Part shown: piece after piece, positions 1 through 13,027 of the stretch
Layout: each line of letters begins with the position of its first letter
Numbering within the stretch: position 1 is the first letter of the stretch
Source of the DNA: Sipunculus nudus
Lineage: Eukaryota; Annelida; Sipuncula; Golfingiida; Sipunculidae
NCBI GenBank assembly: GCA_026874595.1
Contig: CM049319.1
Span: forward strand, 63,914,917 to 63,978,916
Length of the DNA stretch: 64,000 bases
Direction: 5' to 3'
The notes under the pieces: model-generated
What the model was told of the DNA's origin: nothing
The model's input: only the letters and a program-made list of their open reading frames with translations
The model's database searches: none
Made by a program: the position numbers and the translations under genes

Positions 1-970
1 CACCGTCAATTATAATAAAGATTATCGATAAAATATCAATCCCTTGTCACTTTCTTCATCAATCAAATAATTTCTTACACAAGTGAAATACTATAGGTAC
101 TGTGTGGTTTATAAATGGGATTTTAGTTGGAATTCTAACGTTAAGGTCTTACACAAAGGGAACATATTTCATATAAAAACTCAAGCAATTTCTCCACTTG
201 ATCAATTCTTAACTCAAATGCATTTCTTGCTGCATTTTTCTTTTAGTTATTTCCGTTGATAATCTTAATTGATCCAGCAGCCTTTATTCCTAGGATTATT
301 TTTATCGCTTAAATAAATAATGTATCAAGAGCGCTGCCTGCTCGAATAATTTAATTCGCGCATCACCTTCCGGTGATATTAACTAGCGATAGAATAGATT
401 TCCTCATCCACTGTGGCGTCTTAAATTGAATTGGTTCTCTCATTTACACAAATCTTTCCCTGATATTAACTTTCATCCGGAATTTACACGCGAGTACCCA
501 TGGGTGCTCGATTACTGCGAGAACACGAGAAAGAGCCAACAGATGGAATATAATTCCAGCCGTTGTTTTTCCTGTGCAGGTTTACTGCCAGTAAAATCAA
601 TGAGGCTCATTTCTGAATTACTATGGATTCGCGTTTTACAAAAATGACATTAATTTCGCTTCGGTAAAGGTGATAGAGATAAATCAAAAATCAATTCACA
701 AAAGCCCTAGGTTTTGAGTCACTGAGATTGGCCAAGCATAGCGTATGTTAGCCTGTGTTTCTGAGGTTTGCTTATATCGCGTTCCCCATGCATTAACTAT
801 TAAAGGGGAGGGTCCGGGATTTTGGGAAGCGAAAGGCCTAGCGTTCACACCGGGAAGAATACATAAACTAAAGGCCCACGGTTGCATCAAGGGAGGTTCG
901 GCCAGCACTGGCTGATATTTAACTCCTTACAGTACTGTGTTACGGTACTGGTCAAGATTAAACTCCTTAA
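1..970. other. AT-rich intergenic or intronic DNA
   Basis: I see no gene, RNA or repeat family that I recognise. The short open frames here lack any recognisable domain and are typical chance frames. Confidence 0.6.
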
Positions 971-976
971 CCACCA

Positions 977-1020
977 CCCCCCCCCCCCCCCCCCCGGCCC
1001 TTTTTCTGGATCCGCCCTTG
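977..1020 (-). mobile_element. Terminal fragment of a CAGGGGCGGATCC-end miniature element
   Basis: A run of 19 C (977-995) is followed by CTGGATCCGCCCTTG ending at 1020. On the minus strand this reads as the terminal inverted repeat seen in the copies at 7705, 16383, 28374, 29886 and 50827. Only one end is visible, so this copy is truncated. The poly-C matches the G-rich stretch next to the terminus in other copies, which suggests the tract expanded inside the element. Confidence 0.55.
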
Positions 1021-2849
1021 CATAAGAAATTCCCTAATTATAATTGCATAGTATTAACCATTATGTTTACGATTGCTCCGATAAGTCATATTTTTGTAGC
1101 GGAGTATTTTCGGTATTAAATATACACGGAAAAATAAAAATATGTTCATGTTGCGTAGAAAATATATTTTTAACTGCATGATAAACCCTCATATATGTTC
1201 AGATGGCAATGAAGGTAAGCAAAAAGAAGTTCACTGCTCTTGAAGGGGTATGGCTCTATTTGTGTCACTAAATATGTGTATACAACACTACATACCAAAG
1301 TTATTATTAATTTCTTTGTTTTCTGGTAGATAATACATCTTGCACCGGGCGCGATTAGTGGCATTGAACGCACGCCATCTGGTTCCATACCGCGCAACTT
1401 CACGATAATTTAAGCTTCAAACCGGTGTTTCTTCTGTGCTTCTTCTTTCGTGTTTGTTCTACTTGTTAAGGAGTTTTTCACGCGGTCTTGACACGGTTAA
1501 CAGACACTTGTACGTGGATTGCACTTTTTTTTACACGGAAGCATAACAACGTATTAAAAAGGTGAACTGGAGATAGTGCGTCCGTGCGCATGAACGGTAT
1601 GCTAGAAAACTTATGTATTCAGCCAAAACCAACTAACAGCGTAATATAATACACATATTATTTTAAATTATTATGCTCCTCTAAAAGACCACATTATCTG
1701 TCTGTAAAAGCCGACACGATCAACAGGAAGATGCGACGTACATACACTTTGTTAATCTTTCATGCTAGTCTTTCGCAGTGGGAATACCTAAGTTTTTTTC
1801 AGCAGTATATAAAAGTGCCATTATAGGCGTGATGTAACTTTAACGAATTTTTATTGAATTAAACTTGAACTTTTCATGAAACACTAGAGCGAAGGCAGAT
1901 ATAATCCCAGTCTACCGTAACTGAGCGATAATAGGGAGTATGAAATGTAGTGTGCCACCTGAAATATTAGCTCAGGTTAAAATATAAATTTTACAAGCGA
2001 TTGTGTCACATGTGACTATTATTTCTATCAATGATCAGTTTTTTTTTGTAAACCGCATTGAACATCTAACGTGGGGAAAAATTCCATTGATGATTATGTA
2101 CTCCAAGGCTATTACAAAGAATTCTACAAACAAATATGGACCAAAATATCGATATAGACATATACTCATCAAGCCCAATGTTATACATTTCAGCGACCAC
2201 GGCTTAATTATAGAACAGGCACTTGACGTATATCACTGATCAAGTGCAATAGGAAAATAAAAAATACGGGTGTTAACTTCACGCGAACTTTGAACTCTCG
2301 CGTGACTTTGAACAGGTGCAGGGTAATTTCAGACTATCAGCACCAGGAAGGGCCAATTTGAACCCATCAGATTACAAGCTAATCCGTCTAGTATGGAGGG
2401 ACACGCCAGTCATTACAGACAGGCTGATCACAGAGATGCGTGCATACTCCCAGGTTATACCGATCCTCATAATGTGGGTTTTCCATTTAACTATCACTGC
2501 CCTCCTGCAAGCGTCTGTTTAATACCTGACATGGCGCCATTTCGGCACTCTGACGTAAGCAGCGTCAGTGCCTTGACATTTTGGACCATGGACTGTACTG
2601 TTACGCTCGATGAGAAAGCAGCTATGTTCGTCATTTTTGACAACGCCTCATGGCCTACAAATCGTTACTTTTTGATACGCTAACACCTACCATGTGCGAG
2701 AGAAGATTCGTTTTAACTCAGAATATTGGTAAATCCCTCTGCATGTTTACTCGCATGAATACAAGCATGGCTCGCACTGGTTACTGGACGATATAGCTAA
2801 TTTGCACGCGATACAGGAAATCACTCTTTACCTTTGAGACGAATTTTTA
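1021..2849. other. Intergenic or intronic DNA
   Basis: AT-rich unique-looking sequence. The short open frames at 2003-2239 and 2393-2683 have no motif that I know. Nothing else is supported. Confidence 0.55.
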
Positions 2850-3236
2850 GTTTGGTTTGTGAGTTCACATGTATTCCTTTGTGTTTCATCATCACTCGTA
2901 GTTTAATTTTAACAGCATCGACTGTTTATCACGATATCACTGCAACAGTATGGATGACTGCTGAAGTAAATTCCCCGGAAGGCTTGTTATACGACTCAAG
3001 TTAGGCTTACCAGTCCAATATTAATGCCTACTGGGTAGTTTATCCACGGCTATACCTGACACTGCAATGGTCGCTCTCGAAGCCAATCACTTTCAAGGGA
3101 TAACATTGTCTAGTTCGCATCTATAAAGGGCTCCAAAATATCCCAGAAAGGCTCGGCGCACATAGAACAAACACGTATTTATTCTTAAAGTCTCCAAAAT
3201 CTCCAAGCTTTAAATTTGTGGAAAAAGAGCTTTTTG
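2850..3236 (+). repeat. Left arm of a 387-bp inverted repeat
   Basis: This segment is the reverse complement of 3730-4116 with only about four mismatches noticed by eye over 387 bp, and both arms have the same length. It starts at GTTTGGTTTG and ends at GAGCTTTTTG. Such near-identity means the duplication-inversion is recent or is maintained by gene conversion. A transcript through it would fold into a long hairpin. No flanking target duplication is obvious. Confidence 0.93.
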
Positions 3237-3320
3237 TATATTGCACCAACTTTCTGGAACAGACTATCTGAAGATCTAAAACTCTCGGCCACAGCTGCAT
3301 GCTTTTATGGAATGCTAATG
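3216..3320 (+). pseudogene. Possible C-terminal tail of a non-LTR retrotransposon ORF
   Basis: One frame reads KSFLYIAPTFWNRLSEDLK. This resembles the aromatic APxxWNxLPxxLR motif near the C-terminus of many CR1, RTE and Jockey-type LINE proteins, where the residues A-P-x-x-W-N-x-L are typical. It straddles the inner end of the left inverted-repeat arm and runs into the spacer. No reverse transcriptase precedes it, so it would be a small relic. The match rests on one short motif and could be chance. Confidence 0.35.
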
Positions 3321-3729
3321 AATGCTAAATATTCTTTTAACTGTACTCTGCTCGGTTTCTTGCCAATTCATGATGTTGTTTTTGTTTTGACTTTTAACCA
3401 ATTGACTCTCTATTCCTCAACAGATTATCTGTGTCGACAGGTAAACGATTCTCTGTAGTATTCTTCTACCCCGATACATTGTTGTTAAATATCCTTTAAT
3501 GTGTAATGCGCCATTTACATGTATGCTTATATGCTAACAGCTGCTTTGTATAGCAAGGTTCCCTGGAACAAAGAACGGTTATCAGACCAATGAGAGCATG
3601 ATATTGCATTGTGCATCCAGCTCCAATTTTTAAACATACGACATCCGCCATTTGTCGGACATGGTTCGATTCTTGGACTTGTGCCAGATGGAGTGTTATT
3701 TGACCAACAGCCGCTGTCTGACCTTTGAC
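3237..3729. other. Spacer (loop) of the 387-bp inverted repeat
   Basis: This 493-bp unique segment separates the two arms. Apart from the possible LINE-tail motif at its left edge I recognise nothing in it. If the locus is a foldback element, this is its interior. Confidence 0.6.
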
Positions 3730-4116
3730 CAAAAAGCTCTTTTTCCACAAATTTAAAGCTTGGAGATTTTGGAGACTTTAAGAATAAATACGTGTTTGTT
3801 CTATGTGCGCCGAGCCTTTCTGGAATATTTTGGAGCCCTTTATAGATGCGAACTAGACAATGTTATCCCTTGAAAGTGCTTGGCTTCGAGAGCGACCATT
3901 GCAGTGTCAGGTATAGCCGTGGATAAACTACCCAGTAGGCTTTAATATTGGACTGGTAAGCCTAACTTGAGTCGTATAACAAGCCTTCCGGGGAATTTAC
4001 TTCAGCAGTCATCCATACTGTTGCAGTGATATCGTGATAAACAGTCGATGCTGTTAAAATTAAACTACGAGTGATGATGAAACACAAAGAAATACATGTG
4101 AACTCACAAACCAAAC
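3730..4116 (-). repeat. Right arm of a 387-bp inverted repeat
   Basis: Reverse complement of 2850-3236 at about 99 percent identity by eye, ending with CAAACCAAAC. A spacer of 493 bp separates the arms. Confidence 0.93.
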
Positions 4117-5424
4117 CTCTGTTAAAACAAAAGGAGAGCTGAGACGACAGCAATGAAGAGCGTTGCATGTTCAGTATCATATATTTAGTTCTTATTCTTA
4201 TTCTTGTTCAGAATGAGGCTCCCTGGACCCTGCACCCCTGACCCTTCTCTGCCTGTTCCTAACATAACACTCTTAAGCAGTACTGTTTTCTTTGAAAATG
4301 TAGTGGCAGTTTTTTTTATATTGTTACGGAACAAATATATATATATATATGAGATGAAAACTCCTTAGTGTGGACCATTTCTTTTGTTTACGAGCTTTCA
4401 CAGCTTAGAGCTCCTTCATCATGTGGCAAGTAAATTTTTATAATAAGCGACTGTATAAAATATGTGTGATTAAAAATATAAAAAAATGTATAATAACCAT
4501 GATGCGTGCTACAGTGTAATGGGTCACTGATTGGCTTTCCTGAGCTTGTACCATGATGCCTTATATATGTTCCGAGTCGGTTATTGTGCTGTTACCAATA
4601 TTTCCAGTTTAACGGAAGATGTCTTAACAATATTTTAGTAACAGTCAGCTGAAACTAGTTTAACTTCCTTTTCAATTCAGAGACAATATACCACCCTGTA
4701 TTAGCAACGGTTTTTCCCTTTAAAACCTGCACATTGAAAATAATATAAATTTTGAGTTTCTAAGTCATTTCCATGCACTAGGAATTAAACACACGTTTAA
4801 TTACGCAAAGATGCCTGAATTTTATAGATAACCGAGTGTTCAGCTTAACCGGCTTTGGATTTATTCATTTAATTCACAGACAATCTGAGTAACTAGTTCA
4901 GAACATTTTAGAGCTTTACTTTAGTTTCTTGTTTCGGGAGAGCTTTGCCACCCAGTCAGTCATTATTAATGCTACCCTGGCCAACCTCTCTTAATGATCT
5001 TATCGCCAATTACACAGGATTAATTAAATGTTACAAATGCCGCCTGGTTATCTCATGAGAGATATTAAGAAACAATTCATCTATTTCCGTCATCGATGCC
5101 CTTTTAACGACATCTAAAACCGGGACAAATATTTCAAGCCAAATAGGGAAACGTTTTTAATTGGCTTGTGCTAAAAAAAACGAAATCCTAAGTTTCATTA
5201 CGTACACATGAACTTTTACTTTTACAAATGTTTTAAGATTAATCAAGTCTGACAGAACATCCACGCATACTGATAAGAAATTTATTTTTAAATTTAAAGA
5301 ACATAACATGACTGACCCTTATAAATAACCACTCAATTCACATATACACGTACTATAACACATGTATATTGTACATGGGCACCCATTTTACCGAATACTA
5401 TTGTGAGATCATCAAAAAACCGTG
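4117..5424. other. Intergenic or intronic DNA
   Basis: AT-rich, with a short (TA)n tract at 4337-4350. No gene or known repeat recognised. Confidence 0.55.
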
Positions 5425-5700
5425 CTTGCATACACTTATTTTTTCCATATTCCCAGCTTCATTCGTGCATAAGTGGAAGTACATTTTTTTAATATTCCTT
5501 GATGACGTTTCTCAATCGGCATCATGTGCCGGATCCACACCATAATCTATTCTTCATTTGCCCATTCCCCAAATTTTCATGAGTTTCAGTTCATGATTGC
5601 GAGAGGTTTGTTATGAACAAACACACATACGAACCGGGATGAACGCATACCGTCCTGGCGAAGGCAATAAACTATCAGTAATCGGTCATCGGTCACTTTC
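5425..5700 (+). repeat. Interspersed repeat family R1, copy 1
   Basis: Diverged member of a family present six times in this window. Shared blocks in order: CATATTCCCAG with a nearby GTGCATAAG; AATATTCCTTGATGACGTT; CATGTGCCGGATCCACACC followed by AATCTA; a CATGATTG segment; and a GTTATGAACAAACACACATA end leading towards CA-rich sequence. The order matches the copies at 13028, 14214, 15320, 30487 and 49195. No open frame or tRNA promoter boxes are visible, so the class is unknown. Confidence 0.7.
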
Positions 5701-7704
5701 CTTTTAATAATTAAAAATATCAAGCGATAATTGGAAATTGGCTGTGGAGTGTACGACCTAGGAAATTAGGTCAAGGTAAAAAAAATAAATAGTACGTGCA
5801 AATCTATGATTTATGACTAATACTATGCCCAAAGGTCAGTTTCGAATGTGAGATCTTACGCAATCAAGGGCAGAACAAATGGAAAAAATGGTAATCGATG
5901 AAATTGCACTATGGGACCTTAGTCTGGCTAAGAAAGTTCACCCACAAAATCAGAAACCAAATATAAATGTAAAAATTACCCCCCCCCCCATCCGAAAGAG
6001 AATAAAGAATTAATTAAGAATTCCTAACACCATAATGTAACCAAGAAGTTTATCCTCTTTTAAAAGTTAGCAGTTTTGTCAGGGAAGAGTGTTACATCGA
6101 AGGTTTTAAGCGCATGATTACAATTAAAGTGGACACCGCGTATGAATACGCAACGCGAGAAATTTAAGATTTATGCACGACGGGGACTGTGACAGCTGCA
6201 GGGAACTTATTCGGTTCTAGTGGAGTTAGTCATTAGTTTTACGAGCCCCTCGGATCGATTGTTAAGCATTTAGGCGGACAAAATCCTGTGAGCCGATCTG
6301 TCATGTTGTCAGTGAATGTCGTAAACACCACACCTGTGACGGAATACGGTGACACAAGCGCCATCTGAATCACTCACAGACCGCGGCGTACAGAATGGGG
6401 CAGGCACCCGCGCATGAATAATCACACGGCCTTGTCACTCAATGTGCCCTTCCCATGATTCAACGCGAAAGCTCCGCGTAAGAAAATTCCTGCTTGACTT
6501 GATATTTTTCTTCTTTCCAACATACGACACACTTGCCACATGCATTATCATTTTTATCTCTGAAAAAATGATTTTGCCAATTGATATATACTTAAATGTA
6601 ACCTTATGCAGCTACTAACTCTTGTAAAGGAGACAATTATATAATGAAATAAAAGCTTTTTAGATTGTTATTATTGGCAGTTAATTTGTACTCACACCTG
6701 AAAACCTAAAATTAATATTATAATAAAAGGCATTCTGTTTATTCATTGTAGCGAGCATTGTATATAAAAAAAAACTCCTAGTAATGTCCCACCCAACTAA
6801 TTTTTTTCTCAATGAAGATGCAGATTAAATTCGAATAAAACAATAGTTATTAAAATATAATTCAGAAGTATAAAGTGGTGTGTACTTTCCATTTTTACGA
6901 TGATATATTTAATGATTAAGAAGGGGGAGCGGCCATTATTCCCACTAATGGAACAATTTTGTAAAAGGAGAGAGACAATCCAAATTTAAGTTGCAGCTCC
7001 CCGCAGGCTTTGTGAACTTCTCATGAATATTAAACTGACCTTCCGACCTGCACACATGCAGTCAAAGTACCAAACTTAAAATTCTGATAACTATTGTATG
7101 TTGTATGATTTATACAGCCATGTGTAAAAAGCAGGTCGTATATGTGCAAGCGTTAGCAGTGGAAGGGGAAAGGTGTAGGATGGCAACATGCTGCTAGGCA
7201 ACAGAAACGGTGTTTATTGAACTGATCGATGAAGCATTTTTTTTGGTAATTTTCAGGACAAAGCTAAGAAATCTCAAAATCTGCTATCACAGTTTAATTA
7301 ACACTAAAATATCTCCGAAGGTTGTTCAGGGTGTCCTCGAGGGAAAACCGCTAGTTTTAAAGCCCATAGTAAATAATCACTATTTTCAATAAGTTGTCAT
7401 GAGTCACCGATGAAAAGCTCATTAAGATTCCTTCTCACGTCTTTTTACAGTGAAATCCTGCTAGATTATAATTTGATTTCCTGTGGATGGCTTGAAAATT
7501 CCTTCTTATTCAAGATACATGTCACTGATTTAAGAGACGGTACGATAAAACATTTAGCAATTAAATCCGCAGGAAGCCTTCAAGTAGCAAAACCAAGATG
7601 TCACTTTGACAGTTTGAAAAGTCGGGTGTGATATTCTGAGGAAACTGAAGAATAAAACGACAATTGATTCTTTTACCATTATAGTAATGAAAATTCAATA
7701 TTTA
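5701..7704. other. Intergenic or intronic DNA with a GC-richer patch
   Basis: Mostly AT-rich. A GC- and CpG-richer non-coding patch lies at about 6170-6490 and stands out from its surroundings. It has no open frame of note and could be a regulatory element, but nothing specific identifies it. A short C run lies near 5981. Confidence 0.45.
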
Positions 7705-7914
7705 CAGGGGCGGATCCACGATTTCAGAACAAGAGGGGTCCAACTATTGGGGTTTTGTGACAAGACCTAAAAAAAAGTACCTAGATCCGGAAAAGGATGA
7801 GGCTCCAGGCCGAAAACAAAATTGCCTGAAACCTTTAAAAGAGGTTGTGGCTATTGACAAAGGGGAATCCGAACCTCCCGCCAAATCCATCCACCCACCC
7901 TGGATCTCCTTCTG
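7705..7914 (+). mobile_element. CAGGGGCGGATCC-end miniature element, full copy
   Basis: Starts CAGGGGCGGATCC and ends CCTGGATCTCCTTCTG, an imperfect inverted terminal repeat, over 210 bp. The interior shares AGGGGTCCAAC near the start and a GGGGAATCCGAACC block near the end with the copy at 29886. It has no transposase frame, so it is non-autonomous. The open frames on both strands here are only the element's own sequence. Confidence 0.75.
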
Positions 7915-9425
7915 CTTGAGAGCACCTAGGATGATCATTTACGCAGTGACGCAAACGCATTAATTCAGATTGAGACCAATTAAGGAGCCAATAAGCGAAC
8001 CTTTAATACTCAGAAATTCTGCTATGAATTAAACGCACGGTGGATCGCGATCCTGCGTTACAAATGTGAACAAATATAAACCAAGCGTGTGTCATTATTA
8101 ATATACACGTAGGATACGCCGCAAAAAAAGACGGCGTCAAAACTTACGTATGTCACCTTTTTAAGAGAAAGAGACGGATACGTTATATTATCCAAGCATT
8201 AGCCAAGGCAAGGTATAACAGAAAGACGTATGGTGCCCTTTTGAATTAGTAAGAGAGATTTATACAGGTTTGTTAATTTTTTATACTACATGGTCACAAA
8301 TTATGCCGTAACATAAACGGACAAGCGTTTAACCTATCATTATTATAACTCTAGTTTAGAAGTGTGGATATTCATTATACAGATCATTTAAAAAGCTACA
8401 TCCCAACACAATCGCGTCTGGTAGCTTTCTTTCATTTATAGCGCGTTCTTGATGATTTATCAGTTTCCTGGGTCCTATATAACTGTCTGTATGTTTTTTT
8501 TTATCTGATCATTTTTCACAGTCAAGGAGGTGTAGATTATTTTCCATAATTAGTTGTCAAAGCACGGGGTGTCCATCACCGCAATAGTTACAAGAGTTTG
8601 TCCTGCGTTTCCTGGCGAGAAGATCTATATTTTGATCCTTCAAAAATAACTGCGTTGGTTTACTGTTTGCGCATTCCTGATTTATCGATCGCTCAAACTC
8701 TTTGGTTGTTTTTTTTTTATATTTTGTCTAGATATCTAAACATTGAATTCTTTCCTCTGGCCACACTTGATAAGTTTTACCCAATAGCCATGTACACACA
8801 ACCATAAGTTCACTCTTCAAAGTCCGTTTTTAAGATGCAATGCGGCAATAATTTTGCCCTGTATATACTTTGTTTACAAAGAACAGAAATCTCCGAACAT
8901 TTGTATTTGCTTTAACTATTAATAATTGCAAAAACTCTGATACATTTGTTATGGGTTATATGCTGAAATGAGATTTTAGTTATGGGTATTATCTTATGGA
9001 AAAGGGTAGCAAGGGTAAAATGGAATATTTGCAAAATAAAGGGAGAAAATGAAGGCAATAAGGCAAATTTCTTACCAATAAGGATAAACAAACTGTTCTG
9101 GAGCAAAAGTATATTTTGTAGGAGTACTTTTATAAAGAAATTGCTACAACTTCTATTCCTGTTGTATTATGTGGCCTGCCATGCTCTCATGTTTATCTCT
9201 TGTCACATGACCCTGTCCTTGGCCTTATTGATAAACTTAGTTAATATTGGTTCCACCAGCAAATTTATTTTAAACAAACTTAAAAAATATAGCAATAAAC
9301 TTAAAGAGGAAAACCTGTAACCGATATTTTCATAAAGTCTTAAGCATATTTATTTACTAAGATGTTTTGGAATAGTATTGGTGTCAACAAAAATTATTTA
9401 AGTATTCTGATACACTAAAGAGATC
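7915..9425. other. Intergenic or intronic DNA
   Basis: AT-rich. A 112-codon open frame at 8982-9320 is rich in Lys, Leu, Ile and Phe and shows no domain; I take it as chance. Nothing else is recognised. Confidence 0.5.
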
Positions 9426-9452
9426 AGGTCACAGGTCAGGTCACGGGTGACC
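9426..9452. promoter_or_regulatory. Cluster of nuclear-receptor half-sites, including a perfect DR1
   Basis: AGGTCA occurs at 9426-9431 and 9433-9438 as a direct repeat with one spacer base (DR1). A third AGGTCA at 9438-9443 overlaps by one base. An inverted TGACC at 9448-9452 makes GGTCAC-GG-GTGACC, a perfect palindrome. DR1 elements are known binding sites for RXR heterodimers, HNF4 and COUP-TF type receptors. Function here is inferred from motif density alone, since no gene start is recognised nearby. Confidence 0.4.
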
Positions 9453-11523
9453 AGAGATCATGCAAAATCGGCTGTAACAGTGACGGTCTTCTGCTTTTCT
9501 CTTCATGATAAAATGGTGTTATTTCATATAACTCACAAGGACTCTCCACATGTATGGCAACTGATCAATTAAGGATATAAAGGTAGAGTAAACATAGTTT
9601 AAGCTGCACCTTATCCTTAATTACTCATTTATTCGTTCATTCTGGTACACCAGAAGACCCGCTACGCAAAATCATAAGACATATTCAAGACGGAGTATGG
9701 AGCTCGGGTACCCCGGTGTGTAATTCTCAGCCTTGCCCCAAGGCAACCGATACATTAGGTTTTTTTATATTATAGCAAAATACACCAATTTTTACTTACC
9801 TCTCATCGGTTCTTCTTTTAAATATGTTCACGAAGTCCGATGCCAGAAATCACTGATTGGTGTTATTCTGTATATAATGTTATTTTTGGCACATGTCGCG
9901 TAGCCTCCACACACTGTCAGTGTCCAATTAACATCGCCATGTTTTATGGGCGTCATATGTATAGAAAGAAAAGTCATCCGGAGCAGAAACACGATGATTT
10001 TTTAACGAGAAGTGTTTGTGATATCCAAGCTTTCCATAGCATCCCCTCGATAACGATCGGTAAACGAAACCTGAGCTTCCTTTATGGAATCAGAAAAAGA
10101 CATTCTATAAAAACTAACAATGCGCAAGGCTTCCATGCGATATTGCCACCAATTGTTTTTCCATTTGCTCCAAGTCCTCTTATAATTGCAGCGTACTTGG
10201 GCTTCCCGCCTGGGCCAAGTGAGACACAGAGCGCGGTATTAAAGGTAACTTAATTTTGTTCCTGTGGACTCCGAGCGTCTGGAATATTTGGTTCCATTGA
10301 TCCTGGTGGCGTGCCGGGGAAACCATCGTAATTTTACCGAGACGGGCCATCAATCAGTCAAAGACCTCACCTGTCTGGCTGTCCCAGCCTTGGTTGCAGT
10401 TAATGTAGAGTGTGCTAGGCTGTGGCTTGGGTTACTCGATCTTTTGTGGCGTAACAATGTCCCTCTGGTGCAAAAACAAGTAGTTGATGGTCCCTGCACG
10501 CCTGATTACCGATCAAAACCTGGCCGACAAAGGAACACAAAGAGGATTCTCTCTTGATATCCTTGAAATGTGATTCCACCTGAGTAACCTTAAAACCCTT
10601 TATAATGATCTGAAGTGAGTAAAAGTGCTTTGGTAAGACACAATACTCTTGCTGTGCTTTGCTCCCGTTTGTATTTGCACTGAGTTTTATGAGTCCTGGG
10701 TGAAGTTTTATTTGAATCTGCTTCATAAATAAATTATTCAGGATATCAATGTTATGGCTGTATCGGGATTTTTACACCAAAGGCTTATTCTCAATTACTC
10801 AACGTAAAACGTGTCTGCATCGATGTCAATCAGCATCCACAAAAGCTTCTGCGCATGCTCAGGAGTATTTTTGTGACAGACCATGATGAAATGCCATCTT
10901 TCAAGCGTTAAGAATAGTACCCTATGTCAGTGTTGAACACATTTCTAGTGGGCACAGTTTATATGATCATGAACTGTTTATGCCGGAGTTTTGGTTTTTT
11001 TTTTCAAAATCGAAAAACCGGAAGTCTTGGTGGCTTTGAGAGAAATACAACATCGAGGACATATTGAGTTGTCCAGTGTTATCCTTTGTCACTCGATGTC
11101 AAATTATCGGAAAAATTTCATAGAATAGCATACAGTTTTAAATTTTCGATGTTACTCCATGTTTCCCTTCTGCTACCGATCCAATTTTGAGCTGATGCAT
11201 CGGGATAAATTGTCAATATCATCGACCTTGTACGAGCCTTTTCTCAGAATATTTAATTTTGATTACACCTATCTGTTTTCATCAAGGAGGCTTTAATATA
11301 ACTTCACTTTAACAACATAAGACGGATTTAAAAGAACTTGTTAATAGCTTACTGTTTAAATAATCGATTTTTTATTTAATTCAAATTAAAACATCTAGCT
11401 ATATACAAGCGTATACAAAATTCTTTACTAAAACAAGACCGTGCATATTATTAACACCAATTTCCTTCACCTCAAGAGACAAACGACCGCCACTATCGTG
11501 CATTCTAAGAAAAGGGATTCTTG
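9453..11523. other. Intergenic DNA with unassigned open frames
   Basis: Open frames at 9840-10253 (137 codons), 10264-10557 (97 codons) and, on the other strand, 10415-10726 (103 codons) lie in a slightly GC-richer stretch. None has a motif, signal peptide or domain that I recognise, and the last two overlap on opposite strands, so at most one could be real. I cannot support a gene call. Confidence 0.4.
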
Positions 11524-11692
11524 ATGGTTCTTTTAAGAACCCACAGGGTTCTCTCTAGGACCATGGTTCCTCCTTCAATCCTTTTCCAGTTAGAACCCTT
11601 AATGGTTCCCCCAATAAGTCCACTGCAAAGAGCCCTTTGCGGTTCTTTCTGGAACCTATTTTTCTATAGAGTGCAGCTTCGGAAAGAGCCTC
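11524..11692. repeat. GGTTC/GAACC-rich repeat
   Basis: Alternating GGTTC and GAACC words recur at short intervals, for example GGTTCTTTTAAGAACC, AGGGTTCT, ATGGTTCC, AGAACCC and TGGAACC, ending near TATAGAGTGC. This style of sequence occurs in miniature DNA-transposon repeats of several aquatic animals. A weaker patch of the same kind lies at about 32110-32240. No target duplication was resolved. Confidence 0.5.
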
Positions 11693-13027
11693 CTCTTAAA
11701 TCTTTAAACTATATATACGATCAATTGAAAATAAATAAACTTTATAGCTAAACCTGAACGGCACGTTCTCAATTAAGCAAGCCGACTTGACGCATATCAG
11801 ATGCAGGCCGTGAAAACACCACTCCGTATAGGAATATTCAGTAGAAAGCATAATGTAGGTCGTGAACCTGGTCATTTTCAAAACTTCAGTGCAGTTGCAA
11901 CCCACAGTATATATATGATATCGATGTATACTGCAAATAATCGTACCTTTGGGCTGTCAGGAATTAACACAAAATAATGCATATGAATCTACAAACCAAA
12001 GTGCAAATTTCATCACGATGGTCTCCCCGTAATTTTCTACGCTTCATGAAATTGCTGTCTATACCATGCACGAAATGGGAGTTATACATTTATGCGGATT
12101 GAAATTCGACAAAAATTAAAGAACAATTACCACAATGCTGAGCTATCAACAGAATATGTTATACACATGGTGGGTGTTGCTACACGTACCGACACTACTA
12201 ATAGTAGACCCTGAGACATTGTTAAAAGTAATGATAGCAATAGTTTCCTCATTCAGGTTACACTCCTTAAGCAGAATTTCTAAAATAGTGATTCCATATC
12301 TGCTTCGCTTTTACCGCTGCTTTGCAAGTTTTCCAGGTCTGAAAACCAGGGCTGGCACGGGGCCAAGAATCAGATTTGCGAAAGCGGGTTTAACCTTTGT
12401 TTAAATTTGGATGGACTATGCGATACCTGGAGAACCTTGCTCAACAATGCAGCGGATAAAGCGAATGAGATACATCACGTAACGCAGTGCATAACCGCAG
12501 CGTGGGGAGGGTACACTGAGATTTTCGATGTGGCTTTCAGTATATCTTCGACTCTGACATGCCGCTAGATTCTCTTAATATGCTTTGTGTTATGGCAGTT
12601 AGAACTCCGCCGTCTAGTAGATTTGATTAGGGTTTATTGGTAGTAATATCGTATCACCAACTTTCAGAAACATTATCTAGCGCAGGACAGGTGATAATGT
12701 CGAGATGAGGATGCTGTAATCTTTATACACTCCGCTCTAACAGCTGATGACGGATGAATTATTGAGCCGTTTTGATAACATCCGTGGCGTTAAACAGATG
12801 CTGCCGGTCCCGATAACCCCAAATTTAAACAGATTCTTTCCTCCCAAAAGAAGACCTTATTTACTGCAGCAATCAGCTCGCCTGACCATGCGAGCAGTTT
12901 AGTTTGGCTTAAACGTATGCATATCTTACCTCGTTTCAAGTTTTTCTTTGTATTGCTCCACAAATGGTAGACTGGTACCGTGTGCCCTTGACTAAATCAA
13001 GCATTTCAACGAATTGTTTCCGCCAGG
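11693..13027. other. Intergenic or intronic DNA
   Basis: No gene or repeat recognised. Confidence 0.5.

Noticed and set aside
7757-7963. Lys/Pro-rich 68-codon frame as a small protein
   Set aside because: It lies almost entirely within the miniature element at 7705-7914.
9840-10726. Host exons in the frames of 97-137 codons
   Set aside because: No recognisable domain, opposing overlapping frames and no convincing splice structure.
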